A program made the translations under genes and the position numbers. Below the pieces are notes generated by a model, which saw nothing but the letters and a program-made list of their open reading frames with translations, did no database searches and was not told the DNA's origin. Of a stretch of DNA of 64,000 bases, positions 1 to 8,509 are shown piece by piece. This DNA comes from Kaistia defluvii (GTDB lineage Bacteria; Pseudomonadota; Alphaproteobacteria; Rhizobiales; Kaistiaceae): positions 1-64,000 of the forward strand of contig NZ_JBEPSM010000002.1 in NCBI RefSeq assembly GCF_040548815.1, written 5' to 3'. Numbering within the stretch: the first letter of the stretch is position 1; each line of letters begins with the position of its first letter.

Positions 1-94
1 CGACCATCACGTTGAAGAGGATGTCCGTCTGGCCCGGCGCGGTTATGAAAAACGGCAGGTGTTCGATCGCCACCGGGTGAATTTTATCGTCCAT
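1..94 (-). CDS. Partial hypothetical protein (N-terminus only)
   Basis: The first 31 codons of a minus-strand gene that runs off the left edge. The ATG at 92-94 follows a strong ribosome binding site (GGAGGCGAGG). The protein begins MDDKIHPVAIEHLPFF and continues through a mixed hydrophobic stretch. I do not recognise the family and too little is visible to assign one. It lies downstream of aspD on the same strand, separated by about 180 bases that include a hairpin, so it may be independently translated or belong to the same transcript. Confidence 0.6.
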   Translation of the reverse strand, partial: MDDKIHPVAIEHLPFFITAPGQTDILFNVMV

Positions 95-179
95 CGAATT
101 TCCTCGCCTCCTGAAGTCCTGCGACTGGAACGGCCCTGCTGATGCTGGCCTTCAAACGGCTACCCGGCAGTCGGTTGCA

Positions 180-205
180 AGGAGGGGAATTTGTCATCCC
201 CTCCT
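180..205. terminator. Hairpin between aspD and the next gene
   Basis: A 9-bp perfect inverted repeat (AGGAGGGGA / TCCCCTCCT) with an 8-base loop lies about 70 bases past the aspD stop codon. There is no good T-tract on either strand, so it may be a weak terminator or an mRNA-end structure rather than a strong intrinsic terminator. Confidence 0.4.
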
Positions 206-277
206 GTTCTTATATTCCCAGCTGGACTACTCCGCAGGTAGGCTCCCGTGCTCGGAGCAGCTACTGACCGTCGAGCG

Positions 278-1882
278 TTACTTTTTCTGCAGCGCTTGGA
301 AAGTATCGACATAACTACGCCCGACCGCTCGGACGGCGCGGCCGATATCGTCATAGACATCGTCGGGAAGGTTGGCGAAGGAGACGCGGACGCTCCAATT
401 CGGCGCCTCGAATCCGCCGCCGTTCAGAAGCACGATCGAGTGATCTTCGGCTAGCCGGTAGACGAGATCGAGCGGATGCACGTTCGCCTTGAGCCAGGTC
501 ACCATTTCCTCGCCTTGGTATCGGCGCAGCCAGAACTCGAAGTCGATCGTGCCATAATAGCCGGCGAAATTAGCATTGGGTTGCAGATCCAATGGCAGTC
601 CTTCCAGCAGGCTGTTGACGCGGTTGGCGCAGATCGCCATGCAAGCCTTCTGATAGACCTTCTCGCTGTCCATCAGTTCGCTCATCGAGAACATTGTCAT
701 CATCACCTGCTGCGGGAGCGACAGGCCGGCGGTGTGATTGAGCGCCACGTCGCGGCTGTCGGCGACGATCCGGTCGATCATCTTCAGTTTGCGCGGCTCC
801 AGCGTGATCGAGATGTAGCGATTGTCGAGCGCCTCCAGTTCCTTGGCGGGAAGCTTGGCCAGCATGTCGTCGAGGATGTTCTGCTCGTGCAGCGCGATGA
901 CGCCAAGGCGCCAGCCGGTGCAGCCGAAATATTTCGAATAGGAATACACGCCGATCGTGTTGTGCGGCAGCTCGGCCATCAGCGAACGGAAGCCGTTCAC
1001 GAACGTGCCATAGACGTCATCGGTCAGGAGAATGAGGTCCGGGCGCCTGGTCTTTACGAAGGCGACGAGCTTTTTCATCGTCGGCGGGTCGATTGCCATC
1101 GAGGTAGGGTTGCCGGGATTGACGACGAAGAACGCCTTGATCTTGGGGTCCGCGAGCTTCTCGATCTCCTCGTCTGAATACTGGAAGCGGTTCTCCTGCG
1201 TCGCCTTGATGTGCACCGCGTCGAAGGCATAGTCTTCGAGCTCGGCGATCTCGATATAGGGCGTGAAGATCGGCGTGCCGATCGCGATCGTGTCGCCCTT
1301 CTTCAGGATGCGGTTGGCCATCAGCGATTTGAAGATGTAGCACATCGCCGCCGTGCCGCCCTCGACGGCATAGAGGTCGTACTTGCCCGCGGGCGGATTA
1401 TCGCCGCACATCGCCCACATCAGGTAGCGGTGCGCGACCTTCTCGGCATGGACCAGCATCCGGTCCGGCACGGGGTAATTGTCGCCGATGATCGAGTCTG
1501 CCAGCTCGAATACGAAGGCGTCGGCGTCGAAGCCGAGCACCTTGACGCCATGATCGACCAGCCGCGTCAGAAAATCGGCGCCGGGCATGTCAGCGTGCTT
1601 CTCCAGCCAGGCTGAAAGTCGACCGGCGATGCCGGGCATCTGCGGCATGCCGGCCAGACCGGCCTTCGGATCGTCCATTGAGCGGCGGCATTCGGTCAGA
1701 GCGAACTGGCCGAACAGGAAGAAGCCTTCGCGTGGGGCGGTTGCTACCCAGTTCGGATTGCCGCGACCGGCGTTCAGCAGGGCATGCGCCGACTTCTTGG
1801 CGCTCTGTTTGGCAAGCTTGATCAGACCGTCCTTGATCTCGAACGGGCTCATCTTCTCATATTCCCGGTAGTCGATCGTCAT
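278..1882 (-). CDS. aspD: Bifunctional aspartate aminotransferase / L-aspartate 4-decarboxylase
   Basis: A PLP-dependent fold-type I enzyme of 534 residues, the normal size for AspD. It converts aspartate to alanine plus CO2 in the cytoplasm, with a side aminotransferase activity. Visible motifs: an N-terminal GRGNPNW segment (about 40-45), NPGNPT (255-260), TDDVYG (287-292, PLP pyridine and ring-hydroxyl contacts), the Schiff-base lysine in SYSKYFG (K317), and GWRLG just after it. The ATG at 1882 has a GGGAGCG ribosome binding site. In bacteria AspD is the classic partner of the AspT aspartate:alanine exchanger. Two AspT-family genes lie 2 to 8 kb away on the other strand, so a decarboxylation/antiport cycle that uses cytoplasmic protons is the likely role. 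The link to these transporters is by context; they are not in one operon. Confidence 0.93.
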   Translation of the reverse strand: MTIDYREYEKMSPFEIKDGLIKLAKQSAKKSAHALLNAGRGNPNWVATAPREGFFLFGQFALTECRRSMDDPKAGLAGMPQMPGIAGRLSAWLEKHADMPGADFLTRLVDHGVKVLGFDADAFVFELADSIIGDNYPVPDRMLVHAEKVAHRYLMWAMCGDNPPAGKYDLYAVEGGTAAMCYIFKSLMANRILKKGDTIAIGTPIFTPYIEIAELEDYAFDAVHIKATQENRFQYSDEEIEKLADPKIKAFFVVNPGNPTSMAIDPPTMKKLVAFVKTRRPDLILLTDDVYGTFVNGFRSLMAELPHNTIGVYSYSKYFGCTGWRLGVIALHEQNILDDMLAKLPAKELEALDNRYISITLEPRKLKMIDRIVADSRDVALNHTAGLSLPQQVMMTMFSMSELMDSEKVYQKACMAICANRVNSLLEGLPLDLQPNANFAGYYGTIDFEFWLRRYQGEEMVTWLKANVHPLDLVYRLAEDHSIVLLNGGGFEAPNWSVRVSFANLPDDVYDDIGRAVRAVGRSYVDTFQALQKK

Positions 1883-1983
1883 GATGCGCTCCCAGAATAC
1901 TGAGCGGGCGTGATTGCCCGCTTCGCCTCTCTTCCGTCGCTCAGGGTCGAAGCCCGAGCAATCTGCATGAAATTCGCGGCGCG

Positions 1984-3189
1984 TCAGAACTTCAGCCGGG
2001 CTCCCGCGAGAACCGCGTAGCTTTTGTCGAGGTTGTTGCCAGGCTCGTCATAGGAATAGGACCGGCCGCCGAGGTAGAGTTCCGTCTGCAGGTAGTCGAG
2101 ATTTTGCACGACCTGGAAGCCGAACGACTCGCTGCTGCTGTCGGCGGCGTCGATGTCTTCGCCGAAATAGGCATCGACGGAAAAGGCGGTCTTGCCCACC
2201 TCAAAGATATTGGTCTGGTATCCGAGCTTGAAATAGCCGTAGCGGCCATCCACCACTTCTTCGTCCGAATAGGCGGCGGCCACTGTCAGGCTGAGTCCGG
2301 ACGGCTGGTGCAGGATCGATATCGAGCCATCGATCAGCGACTGGTCGGAGGCCGGCTGGGAATAGGCCAGCGCGCCGGAGATCTTGAAGTCGTTGATGGT
2401 TTTGTCGTAGCGCGCGGCGACATCCCAAACCGTGACATCCGTCGTCTCCGGTACGACCTGCGTGCCGACAGAGGTCGACAGGCTGAAGCCGGCGAATTGC
2501 GGCGTGTCGTAGCGGGCGCGCAGCTTGCGGCCGACGCCGTCATAGTCGGTAAACGCGTCCTTGACCTGCACTGAGGACAGCGTCCCGTCGGAGAACCGGA
2601 AGAACGGACCGCCGGCCATGTCGGATACCAGGGCGTAGCCGACGACCGTCGTGCCGGAAAGATCGACCTCGGCCGAGGAATCGGACGCCATGCTGCCCTG
2701 GCCGAGCCAGAGCTTTCCGTAGGTCTTTGATTCCATAAAGAACTCCGCCTTGCGCAGCAGGTTGGAGTCCCAGTCATAGTCGCCGCGGTTGAGCTGGTTG
2801 ACGTAGTTGGTCGAGTAGGGCGTCCATTCCCATTCGAGATTGCCGCCGATGCCCCAGTCCTCATCGACGCGGCCATAGAGCCGCAGGCCGGCACGGGTCG
2901 ACGAATTGCCGTTGTCGACCGGGCCGTAGCCCAGCGTCGAGCCGCCATCGTCGAAGATCAGCAAGCCCTTGTTGATCTGCCCGTAGAGCTCGAGGTAGCT
3001 GCCGGCGTCACCGGCGCGCAGCTTTGGAATCCATGTCTCTGGCGTGGGGGCGGGCGTAGCGGCCTTCGCGGCCTCGGCATCGGAGGCGAACGCTGGCGCC
3101 GCACAGGCCAGCGCTGTCGAGGTCAGCGCGCCAAGCGTAAGCATCGTCGCCGCTTTTCGTGCCCGATGTTTCATTCGCATGGCTTCCAT
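1984..3189 (-). CDS. Outer-membrane porin
   Basis: 401 residues with an N-terminal signal peptide (cleavage likely after a PAFASD-type site near residue 35). A short Ala/Pro linker is followed by a long series of alternating polar/aromatic strands, as in general Gram-negative porins (LELYGQINKG, AGLRLYGRV). The last residue is phenylalanine (ARLKF), the usual C-terminal signal for outer-membrane assembly. It is probably a trimeric diffusion channel that admits small anions or amino acids. It sits between aspD and the divergent aspT, so it may supply the periplasm with the exchanged amino acids; that is inference. In-frame ATGs at 3189 and 3180 are both possible starts. The stop is about 100 bases upstream of the aspD start. 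Confidence 0.85.
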   Translation of the reverse strand: MEAMRMKHRARKAATMLTLGALTSTALACAAPAFASDAEAAKAATPAPTPETWIPKLRAGDAGSYLELYGQINKGLLIFDDGGSTLGYGPVDNGNSSTRAGLRLYGRVDEDWGIGGNLEWEWTPYSTNYVNQLNRGDYDWDSNLLRKAEFFMESKTYGKLWLGQGSMASDSSAEVDLSGTTVVGYALVSDMAGGPFFRFSDGTLSSVQVKDAFTDYDGVGRKLRARYDTPQFAGFSLSTSVGTQVVPETTDVTVWDVAARYDKTINDFKISGALAYSQPASDQSLIDGSISILHQPSGLSLTVAAAYSDEEVVDGRYGYFKLGYQTNIFEVGKTAFSVDAYFGEDIDAADSSSESFGFQVVQNLDYLQTELYLGGRSYSYDEPGNNLDKSYAVLAGARLKF

Positions 3190-3865
3190 CCCCGTTCTAT
3201 TGGAGCTGCAGTAATGTCGTCCGCCTCATTGGAGCGGCAGCGGAAAGGGTGTGCCGATATTGTTTCGAGCGAAGTGGATACCGGTTCGCGCGAAGAACAT
3301 GCGATCCGGCAAAACGCCGGAGTCATCTCGCGGTGGCGCGAAGCAGGAAATGCATGGAGTTAAAATGAAATGAAGGCTTTGTCGAAACCGGCGGCCACGC
3401 CTATGCGCTGCGTCATCTTGCCTGGATCGGGCATTTGCAAGATGTCTAGCTAAAGCTATTGCGAGGTTCGCGCGAAAGTTTAACACAATATGCAGCCGAT
3501 GCAGCAGCGTGTCCGCCGGGGCGCGCACGCATAGATCCGGATTTATCGATAGACTGAGATCGCCCTGTTCCAGGCCATTCATCTCACGCCAGGAACGCGA
3601 CATCACAATTCGGCAGGCTATCATTCCAGTATTACCTTACGAAAACTGAAACATATGCCGATCATTTTCATGGCGTTCGCCATGTATGCGCTGCTGTTAG
3701 GGGTGGCGGGATGCGACAACAAGCAAATTTACTGCCGTTCCACGCCGCTATTTTTATATTAACACCTTGAAAGAATCCTGCAAGGGAGTAATGTCTGCCG
3801 CGCTTTAGATCATCTCCAGTGCATATTTGTTGCTGACCTCTCGGATCCATAGGGGGAATGCCGCT
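3190..3865. other. Divergent intergenic region between porin and aspT
   Basis: About 675 bases, with a more AT-rich part from roughly 3600 to 3830. It must hold the promoters of the porin (minus) and of the aspT-decarboxylase genes (plus). I could not place convincing promoter boxes. Apart from a 35-codon lipoprotein-like frame listed separately, no gene is supported. Confidence 0.5.
3655..3762 (+). CDS. Possible 35-residue lipoprotein-like micropeptide
   Basis: ATG at 3655, TAA at 3760-3762. The translation has a hydrophobic N-terminus followed by LLLGVAGCDNK, which fits a lipobox (V-A-G-C, cysteine at residue 20), then a 15-residue tail ending in LFLY. Against it: no clear ribosome binding site, and it lies in a promoter-type intergenic region. 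It could be a small lipoprotein or a chance frame. Confidence 0.22.
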   Translation: MPIIFMAFAMYALLLGVAGCDNKQIYCRSTPLFLY

Positions 3866-5557
3866 ATGTTTGACTGGTTTGCGAACACACTTCGCACATA
3901 TCCAGAGATCGCATTATTCATTTCGCTGGCACTTGGATATTACTTCGGTTCCTTTACTTTCAAGGGGCTGGGATTGGGCGCCGTCACCGCTACCCTGATC
4001 GCTGCGGTGATCATAGGCCAGCTCGGCATAACGATTTCTCCGCCGTTGAAGGCCACGTTCTTCCTGCTGTTCCTGTTTGCGATCGGCTACGGCGTCGGCC
4101 CGCAATTCGTTCGCGGAATCGCGAAAGACGGCATTCCGCAGGCCCTGTTCGCCGTTGTTGTCTGTTTCTTTTGCCTGGCGGCGCCGTTCGTCGCGGCGAA
4201 ACTGGCAGGGTACGACGTCGGTTCGGCGGTTGGCCTGTATGCAGGCTCCCAGACCATATCGGCGTCGATGGGTCTCGCGACGGATGCGATCAATCGGCTG
4301 GGACTGCCGCCGGAAGAGACCAAGCGCCTCCTCGACGGCATGCCGGTTGCCTATGCGGTGACCTATATCTTCGGCACGGTCGGCTCCGCGATCGTGCTGG
4401 CGCTGGTCGGCCCGGCGCTGCTTCGCATTGACCTCGAGGCGGAATGCAAGCGTTACGAGGCCGAGCACGGCGGCAACAGGCAGCAGGGCGGTGCAGGCAC
4501 GGCCTGGCATCACTATGAACTGCGCGCCTACAAGGTGCGCGAGGGCGGCCCCGTCGTGGGGCTGACAGCGCGGGAAGCCGAATCAATGGTTCCCGACAAC
4601 CGCCTGTTCATCGAGCGCATCCGGCGCAGCGGCAGGATCGAGGATGCGACGTCGGAAACCGTGATCCAGGCCGGCGACATCGTCGCCGTGGCGGGACGGC
4701 GCGACATTCTGGTTAGCCTGCTCGGGCCCGTAGCCGACGAGGTGGACGATCGCGAACTGCTGGCCGTTCCGATCGAAGGCGTTGACGTGCTGGTGACCAA
4801 CAAACAGGCTGATGGCAAGACTTTGGCCGAGTTGGCGCAATGGCCGACGGCGCGCGGCGTGTTCCTGCGCAAGATCGCCCGCGGTGCCACCGCGACCGAA
4901 ATACCGATCCTGCCCAATACCAAGATCAACCGCGGCGACATCCTCACCATCGTCGGCCGGACGCCGGACACGACCGCGGCGGCGAAGGCGCTGGGCGTTG
5001 CCGATCGTCCGAGCGATATCGCCGACGTGGCCTTCATCGGCGCCGCGATCGCGATCGGCGCGCTGATCGGCGCGCTCGTCTACAAGATCGGCAGCGTGCC
5101 GCTGACCCTCTCCACGTCGGGCGGCGCGCTGATCTCCGGCCTGTTTTTCGGCTGGCTGCGCTCCGTACACCCGACCTTTGGCCGCATCCCGTCCTCCACC
5201 GTCTGGTTCATGAACTCGGTCGGCCTCAACATGTTCATCGCCGTGGTTGGTATCTCGTCAGGACCGGGCTTCGTCGCCGGCCTGCAGCAGCTCGGCTTCA
5301 GCCTGTTTCTCTGGGGCATCTTCGCGACGACGGTGCCGCTGCTGCTGGCAATGTATGTCGGCCGATACGTGTTCAAGTTCCATCCGGCTATTCTGCTGGG
5401 ATGCTGTTCCGGCGCGCGCACCACGACGGCCGCGCTCGGCATGATCAATGACCGTGCCAAGAGCACCATCCCGGGGCTTGGCTATACCGTTACCTATGCG
5501 GTCGGCAACACGCTGCTGACGATCTGGGGAATGGTGCTGGTGATGTTGCTGGCCTAA
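3866..5557 (+). CDS. aspT: AspT-family aspartate:alanine exchanger (copy 1)
   Basis: An inner-membrane antiporter of the AAEX/AspT family, 563 residues from the ATG at 3866, which has AGGGGG nine bases upstream. Layout: about five hydrophobic helices (8-185), a cytoplasmic loop of about 200 residues with two TrkA-C type regulatory domains (each ending in GD-I-V-x-G or GD-I-L-x-I-V-G strands), then about five more helices (375-560). The two membrane halves are related repeats ([12 protein letters not shown] and FGWL motifs). Characterised relatives exchange aspartate for alanine or export dicarboxylates. With aspD nearby, electrogenic Asp/Ala exchange is plausible. It leads a run with the Orn/Lys/Arg decarboxylase and a second AspT, so its substrate could instead be a basic amino acid or its amine. 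Confidence 0.88.
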   Translation: MFDWFANTLRTYPEIALFISLALGYYFGSFTFKGLGLGAVTATLIAAVIIGQLGITISPPLKATFFLLFLFAIGYGVGPQFVRGIAKDGIPQALFAVVVCFFCLAAPFVAAKLAGYDVGSAVGLYAGSQTISASMGLATDAINRLGLPPEETKRLLDGMPVAYAVTYIFGTVGSAIVLALVGPALLRIDLEAECKRYEAEHGGNRQQGGAGTAWHHYELRAYKVREGGPVVGLTAREAESMVPDNRLFIERIRRSGRIEDATSETVIQAGDIVAVAGRRDILVSLLGPVADEVDDRELLAVPIEGVDVLVTNKQADGKTLAELAQWPTARGVFLRKIARGATATEIPILPNTKINRGDILTIVGRTPDTTAAAKALGVADRPSDIADVAFIGAAIAIGALIGALVYKIGSVPLTLSTSGGALISGLFFGWLRSVHPTFGRIPSSTVWFMNSVGLNMFIAVVGISSGPGFVAGLQQLGFSLFLWGIFATTVPLLLAMYVGRYVFKFHPAILLGCCSGARTTTAALGMINDRAKSTIPGLGYTVTYAVGNTLLTIWGMVLVMLLA

Positions 5558-5715
5558 CCAACAAAGTCGACGTTTTCGGCCGAGGCCAGGCTTGCCATGG
5601 CGAATCCTGGCTGCCGGTTGGGCGGCCAGCGAAGGCAAGCAATCGTAGCGTTTGGAAATCTTGATGACGTCGGCGTGAGCATGCTGACGCGCGAGCAACA
5701 TTGGGGTGGCGCATC

Positions 5716-8445
5716 ATGGCAGGCAAGACCGCACGGATCGACCAATTCCTTCTCATTCATTCGGCCCGCGCCGACAACTGGCGCGAGATCACCAGGCTCG
5801 CGGATGCATGGGCGGGCGGTCATGGCGAGCGAGCTCCGCTGGAGGCGGCCCTGGCCGACTTGGCGGTGGTGGAGGAGTTCCACGCCTATCCCGGCGGGCG
5901 TTTGCTGGCCACGCTGGCGGAGCGCATCGCCACCAACGATGCCGGCGGCACGGCCAAGCTGGCTCGCCGGATTTCCAACGGCTTGCTGACCCATGCCTAT
6001 CGCGATCGCGCCGGCGAATGGGACGTCCATGACGAGATGGCGGCGGGCGAGGTGGCCGACGTCCTGCCGCCCGCGACCGGCGAGACTGGCCTACGCCGGC
6101 CCTATTTCGAGGTATTGTTCGTCAACAGCCAGCCAGCCGCGCGCTGGCCGGCCTTTGCGGCGGAGATCCGTAGGCTGCGCCGGCCGGAAGACGCATTCAT
6201 CTACGAACCGGTGCTCGCCGGCTCGTTCGAAGATGCGCTCTGCGCCGTGGCCCTCAACCCCGACATCATCTCCGTCGTGTTGGCGGAGGGCTTCCCGTAT
6301 CGCTCGCGTCATGATGCGCCCGTGCTCCGCTCGGTGCTGGATCCGTTAGGCGAGACAGAGGGACCCGACCTGTCGGCTCTGCGCCTGTCGCGAACGCTCA
6401 AGCGGGTGCGGCCCGAACTCGATGTCTATCTGCTGTCGGACCGCCAGGTGGAAACCATCGCCGGCGACCCGGCAGCGGATTCGGTACGACGCATCTTCTA
6501 TGCGGTCGAGGAACCGCTCGAATTGCATCTCGCCATCCTCGAAGGCGTGCAGGACCGGTTCGAGACGCCGTTCTTCGACAATCTCAAGAAATACGCTCGG
6601 CGGCCGATCGGGACGTTCCACGCACTGCCGATTGCCCGCGGCAAGTCGGTGTTCAAATCCGACTGGATCCGCGATCTCGGCGAGTTCTATGGCCTCAACC
6701 TGTTCCTGGCCGAAAGCAGCGCGACGACCGGCGGGCTCGACAGCCTTTTGGAGCCGACCGGCAACATCAAGCGCGCGCAGGAGATGGCGGCCCGCGCCTT
6801 CGGCGCCGACCATGTGTTTTTCGTGACCAACGGCACGTCGACTTCAAACAAGATGGCGGTGCAGGCGCTGCTGGCGCCCGGCGACATCGCCGTGGTCGAC
6901 CGCAACTGCCACAAGTCCCACCATTACGGCATGGTGTTGACCGGGGCGCAGCCCTATTACGTCGAAGCCTTTCCGATGACGGAATATTCGATGTATGGCG
7001 CGGTGCCGCTCGCGACCATCAAGCGCGCGCTGCTGGCGCTCAAGGCCGAGGGGCGCCTCGACCGGCTGAAGCTGCTCGACCTGACCAACTGCACCTTCGA
7101 CGGACACATGTACAATGTCCGGCGGGTGATGGAGGAATGCCTCGCGATCAAGCCCGACCTGATCTTCCTGTGGGACGAGGCTTGGTCCGGCTTTGCCCGT
7201 TTCTCGCCCTTCCTGCGTCCGCGCACGGCCATGGGCGCGGCGGCGGATCTGGAGGACTGGCTGCGCGATCCGTCGTCCGTCGATGCCTATGAGAAGCAGC
7301 GCGCCGAACTCGGCGACAATCCATCCGACGAGACGCTCCTCGCCACCCACCTGATACCCGATCCGAGCCGGGTGCGGCTTCGCGTCTACCAGACCAATTC
7401 CACGCACAAATCGATGTCGGCCATCCGGCAGGGCTCGATGCTTCTGGTCAAGGATGTCGATTTCCACACCGTCGAGGCGCAGTTCCACGAGGCCGTGTTT
7501 ACCCACGCCTCGACCAGCCCCAACCAGCAGTTGATCGCCAGCCTCGACGTGGCGCGCCGGCAGATGGAGCTGGAAGGCTACGGGCTGGTGATGAACGCGA
7601 TCGAAATCGCGCTGAAGATCCGTCGGGCGGTCAATTCCCATCCATTGATCTCGAAGTATTTTCGCGTGCTTGGCGCTGACGAGATGATTCCCGCGGCGTA
7701 CCGGCAATCGGGTTTCCAGGACTACCTGGCAGCGGGATCGACCTGGGGCACGGTGCTGAAGGCGATGCGCGAGGACGAGTTCTATCTCGACCCGACGCGC
7801 ATGACGCTGGTCTGTGGCACCGCCGGCTTCGATGGCACCCAGTTCAAGGGCCTGCTCGCGAATGACTACGACATCCAGCTCAACAAGACGTCCCGCAACA
7901 GCGTGCTCCTGCAGTCAAACATCAACAACACGCGCAGCGATGTTGCGCATCTGATCCGGGTTCTGGTCGAGATCTGCCGCGGTATCGAAAAGCGCCTGGC
8001 CGATGGTGGCGAGGGCGAGCGAGCTGCCTTCGCGGGGCGGGTCAAGTCGCTGATGACCGACGTGCCGGACCTTCCGAACTTCAGCCATTTCCACGAGATC
8101 TATCGCGGCGATGCCGGCAAGGCCACGCCAGAGGGCGACATGCGCGCGGCCTTCTTCAACGCCTATGACGCCTCTATCTGCGAATATGTGCCGCTTAACG
8201 GCGCCGAGTGCGACAAGCGGCTGCGCGAGGGGCCGGAAATGGTCTCGGCCAATTTCGTCATTCCCTATCCGCCGGGCTTCCCGATCATGGTGCCGGGCCA
8301 GGTCCTGACGCAGGAGACGATCGACTTCATGCGCAAGCTCGATGTGAAGGAAATCCATGGCTACGAGAAGGCGAGGGGCCTGAAGCTGGTAAAGCCCGAG
8401 GCCGTGCTGGCCAAGGCGAAACGCCGGGCCAGGGCGGAACGCTGA
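5716..8445 (+). CDS. Orn/Lys/Arg decarboxylase with extended N-terminus
   Basis: A PLP-dependent basic amino acid decarboxylase of 909 residues from the ATG at 5716 (GGGG about ten bases upstream; TTG 5701 is an alternative). The catalytic core starts near residue 295 (FHALPIARGK). It contains FFVTNGTSTSNK, the WDEAWSGFARF aspartate motif, and the Schiff-base lysine in TNSTHKSMS (K565). The C-terminal domain includes YPPGFPIMVPGQ, as in the family. The lysine lies about 180-200 residues later than in E. coli LdcI or AdiA, so the N-terminal wing region is enlarged. It makes cadaverine, putrescine or agmatine plus CO2 while consuming a cytoplasmic proton; the substrate cannot be read from sequence. 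The AspT genes on both sides are unusual partners, as APC-type exchangers normally serve these enzymes. Confidence 0.9.
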   Translation: MAGKTARIDQFLLIHSARADNWREITRLADAWAGGHGERAPLEAALADLAVVEEFHAYPGGRLLATLAERIATNDAGGTAKLARRISNGLLTHAYRDRAGEWDVHDEMAAGEVADVLPPATGETGLRRPYFEVLFVNSQPAARWPAFAAEIRRLRRPEDAFIYEPVLAGSFEDALCAVALNPDIISVVLAEGFPYRSRHDAPVLRSVLDPLGETEGPDLSALRLSRTLKRVRPELDVYLLSDRQVETIAGDPAADSVRRIFYAVEEPLELHLAILEGVQDRFETPFFDNLKKYARRPIGTFHALPIARGKSVFKSDWIRDLGEFYGLNLFLAESSATTGGLDSLLEPTGNIKRAQEMAARAFGADHVFFVTNGTSTSNKMAVQALLAPGDIAVVDRNCHKSHHYGMVLTGAQPYYVEAFPMTEYSMYGAVPLATIKRALLALKAEGRLDRLKLLDLTNCTFDGHMYNVRRVMEECLAIKPDLIFLWDEAWSGFARFSPFLRPRTAMGAAADLEDWLRDPSSVDAYEKQRAELGDNPSDETLLATHLIPDPSRVRLRVYQTNSTHKSMSAIRQGSMLLVKDVDFHTVEAQFHEAVFTHASTSPNQQLIASLDVARRQMELEGYGLVMNAIEIALKIRRAVNSHPLISKYFRVLGADEMIPAAYRQSGFQDYLAAGSTWGTVLKAMREDEFYLDPTRMTLVCGTAGFDGTQFKGLLANDYDIQLNKTSRNSVLLQSNINNTRSDVAHLIRVLVEICRGIEKRLADGGEGERAAFAGRVKSLMTDVPDLPNFSHFHEIYRGDAGKATPEGDMRAAFFNAYDASICEYVPLNGAECDKRLREGPEMVSANFVIPYPPGFPIMVPGQVLTQETIDFMRKLDVKEIHGYEKARGLKLVKPEAVLAKAKRRARAER

Positions 8446-8509
8446 TTTCGCGCCGCTGGTTCCGCGGCGGTGCGACGGTCAGGACCGAACATGTGGTGAA
8501 GGTTCCGTC

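Noticed and set aside
3226..3624. A 132-codon minus-strand frame upstream of the porin
   Set aside because: No recognised pattern, no strong ribosome binding site, lies in the divergent promoter region.
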